Shown here: piece by piece, positions 7,126 through 7,721 of the stretch
How the letters are laid out: the number at the start of each line of letters is the position of its first letter
Numbering within the stretch: position 1 is the stretch's first letter
Assembly (NCBI GenBank): GCA_031259205.1
Contig: JAIRLS010000097.1
Span: forward strand, 1-7,721
Source: Bacteroidales bacterium
GTDB lineage: Bacteria > Bacteroidota > Bacteroidia > Bacteroidales > UBA4181
Length of the DNA stretch: 7,721 nucleotides
Reading direction: 5' to 3'
Translations under genes and position numbers: made by a program
Notes under the pieces: model-generated
What the model saw: only the letters and a program-made list of their open reading frames with translations
Database searches by the model: none
What the model was told of the DNA's origin: nothing

Positions 7126-7472
7126 AACTGATATTTTTTTCAACCATACAGTGTATTTTCTTGGCATTTACACAGGTATTCCTCAAATTAGGCCTGGAAC
7201 GGATGGAACCGTTTGGTTTTAACTGGCGTTTTTTCAAATCGGCGCTGTTGAACTGGCCGTTTGCCACTTCGGGTATCTGCGTGGTAACGGCGTCGCTCCT
7301 GTGGTTTTACATCGTCAAGCATTTTCCCCTGTCGATTGCTTATCCGCTGGTCAGCATTAGCTACGTGTTCGGCATGATTGCCTCTATCCTTGTCTTCAAA
7401 GAATCAATCCCCCCCTCGCGATGGATTGGCGTCGGCTTCATCATGATCGGAGTGATCTTCCTGACCAAATAA
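7119..7472 (+). CDS. ArnE-like small membrane transporter (DMT/SMR superfamily)
   Basis: A 117-residue inner-membrane protein with four predicted helices (about 4-22, 46-66, 72-92, 101-115), the size of small multidrug resistance proteins. The C-terminal half closely follows ArnE, the undecaprenyl-phosphate-aminoarabinose flippase subunit: IAYPLVS at 73-79, then acidic Glu95, S-[IV]-x-P-x-R/H-W and GVGFIMIGVIFL at 104-115. The proton-coupling Glu14 of EmrE has no counterpart (hand alignment places Leu15 there), which argues against a classical multidrug pump and for a lipid-linked-substrate flippase or an uncharacterised relative. ArnE works with ArnF in enterobacteria; no second subunit is visible, so it may form a homodimer or have a partner elsewhere. 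ATG 7119 overlaps the end of the ketoacyl-synthase-like gene by 7 bases (stop at 7123-7125). Longer in-frame starts upstream lie deep inside that gene and would add a soluble, Arg-rich extension before the first helix, so I reject them. Substrate unknown; it may be the lipid product of the neighbouring pathway. Confidence 0.85.
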   Translation: MLKLIFFSTIQCIFLAFTQVFLKLGLERMEPFGFNWRFFKSALLNWPFATSGICVVTASLLWFYIVKHFPLSIAYPLVSISYVFGMIASILVFKESIPPSRWIGVGFIMIGVIFLTK

Positions 7473-7506
7473 CAGGACGACGACGTAAAAAACATGCTCC
7501 CGACTT
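7473..7506. other. Short spacer after the last gene
   Basis: Thirty-four bases with no gene and no convincing intrinsic terminator: no GC-rich stem followed by T residues. The T-run at 7515-7522 lies at the inner edge of the repeat and has no stable stem before it. Transcription may end within the repeat or by a factor-dependent route. Confidence 0.4.
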
Positions 7507-7721
7507 GGTTCATTCTTTTTTTGAGGCGCTATGGGTCAGTGGACTGTACCAAACGGGTTTTATTTCCCGCTTTCTTACTATCCCTTTTAAAAGTCCCGAC
7601 AAGGACTTGATTTTCATAAGGGGGCGTCTCAAAAGCACGCAGATGACGCAGATGATGTGGATTTGCACAGATAAAAACGAGGCGTACAAAACGAAAGAAG
7701 TTGATTATCCATAAAATAAAA
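7507..7721 (+). repeat. Right copy of the long inverted intergenic repeat, cut by the window edge
   Basis: This is the inverted partner of 1-234. Bases 7622-7721 are identical to the reverse complement of 20-119, and the inner part 7521-7597 is about 84% identical. One extra base near 7598 shifts the register. The left copy continues 19 bases beyond the last base seen here, so this copy probably runs on past 7721. It has the same tandem 9-mer core (ACGCAGATG at 7637-7645 and 7646-7654). A reading frame over 7421-7714 crosses gene end and repeat and is not a gene. Confidence 0.9.
7591..7608. other. Stem-loop inside the right repeat
   Basis: AAGTCC and GGACTT form a 6-bp stem around the loop CGACAA. 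It is the counterpart of the 133-149 hairpin, with the stem kept although loop sequence and length differ. Confidence 0.5.

Noticed and set aside
7421..7714. Reading frame of 97 residues at the right end
   Set aside because: It begins within the transporter gene in another frame and runs through the non-coding repeat; the product resembles no protein I know.

Overview
The window looks like a chromosomal segment of a member of the Bacteroidota, most likely Bacteroidales. Four things point there. A -33/-7 pair of the Bacteroidota type (TTTG, then TAnnTTTG 21 bases downstream) sits before the first gene. No start codon has a clear Shine-Dalgarno sequence. One lipoprotein carries an acidic surface-export-like motif after its lipidated Cys. 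The families present (TPR/PD40/OmpA fusion, DUF5723-type outer-membrane protein) are typical of the phylum. I cannot name a genus.

Layout: five genes, all on the + strand, lie between two inverted copies of a non-coding repeat (about 1-234 and 7507-7721, the second running off the window). Genes 1-3 (388-2859, 2876-4552, 4565-6007) are 16 and 12 bases apart and probably form one operon behind the promoter at 333-365. They encode a periplasmic peptidoglycan-binding OmpA protein with TPR, beta-propeller and three carboxypeptidase-regulatory-like domains, a probably surface-exposed lipoprotein of unknown family, and a predicted outer-membrane beta-barrel of the DUF5723 type. Together they look like an envelope module: a cell-wall anchor, a barrel and a lipoprotein. 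The architecture of gene 1 is that of PorE of the type IX secretion system, but no PorP/SprF gene is next to it here.

Genes 4-5 (6070-7125, 7119-7472) follow after a 62-base gap and overlap each other by 7 bases. Gene 4 is a ketoacyl-synthase-fold protein in which all three catalytic residues appear to be replaced (Cys to Gly, His to Gly, His to Glu), as in chain-length-factor-like partners. Gene 5 is a 117-residue four-helix membrane protein resembling ArnE of the DMT/SMR superfamily. They may belong to a fatty-acid or polyene-type lipid pathway whose other enzymes are outside the window.

The flanking repeats share 100 identical bases in their outer part and are about 84% identical in their inner part. 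They contain a small stem-loop whose stem is kept while its loop differs. No RNA genes, CRISPR arrays, transposase genes or convincing terminators were seen.
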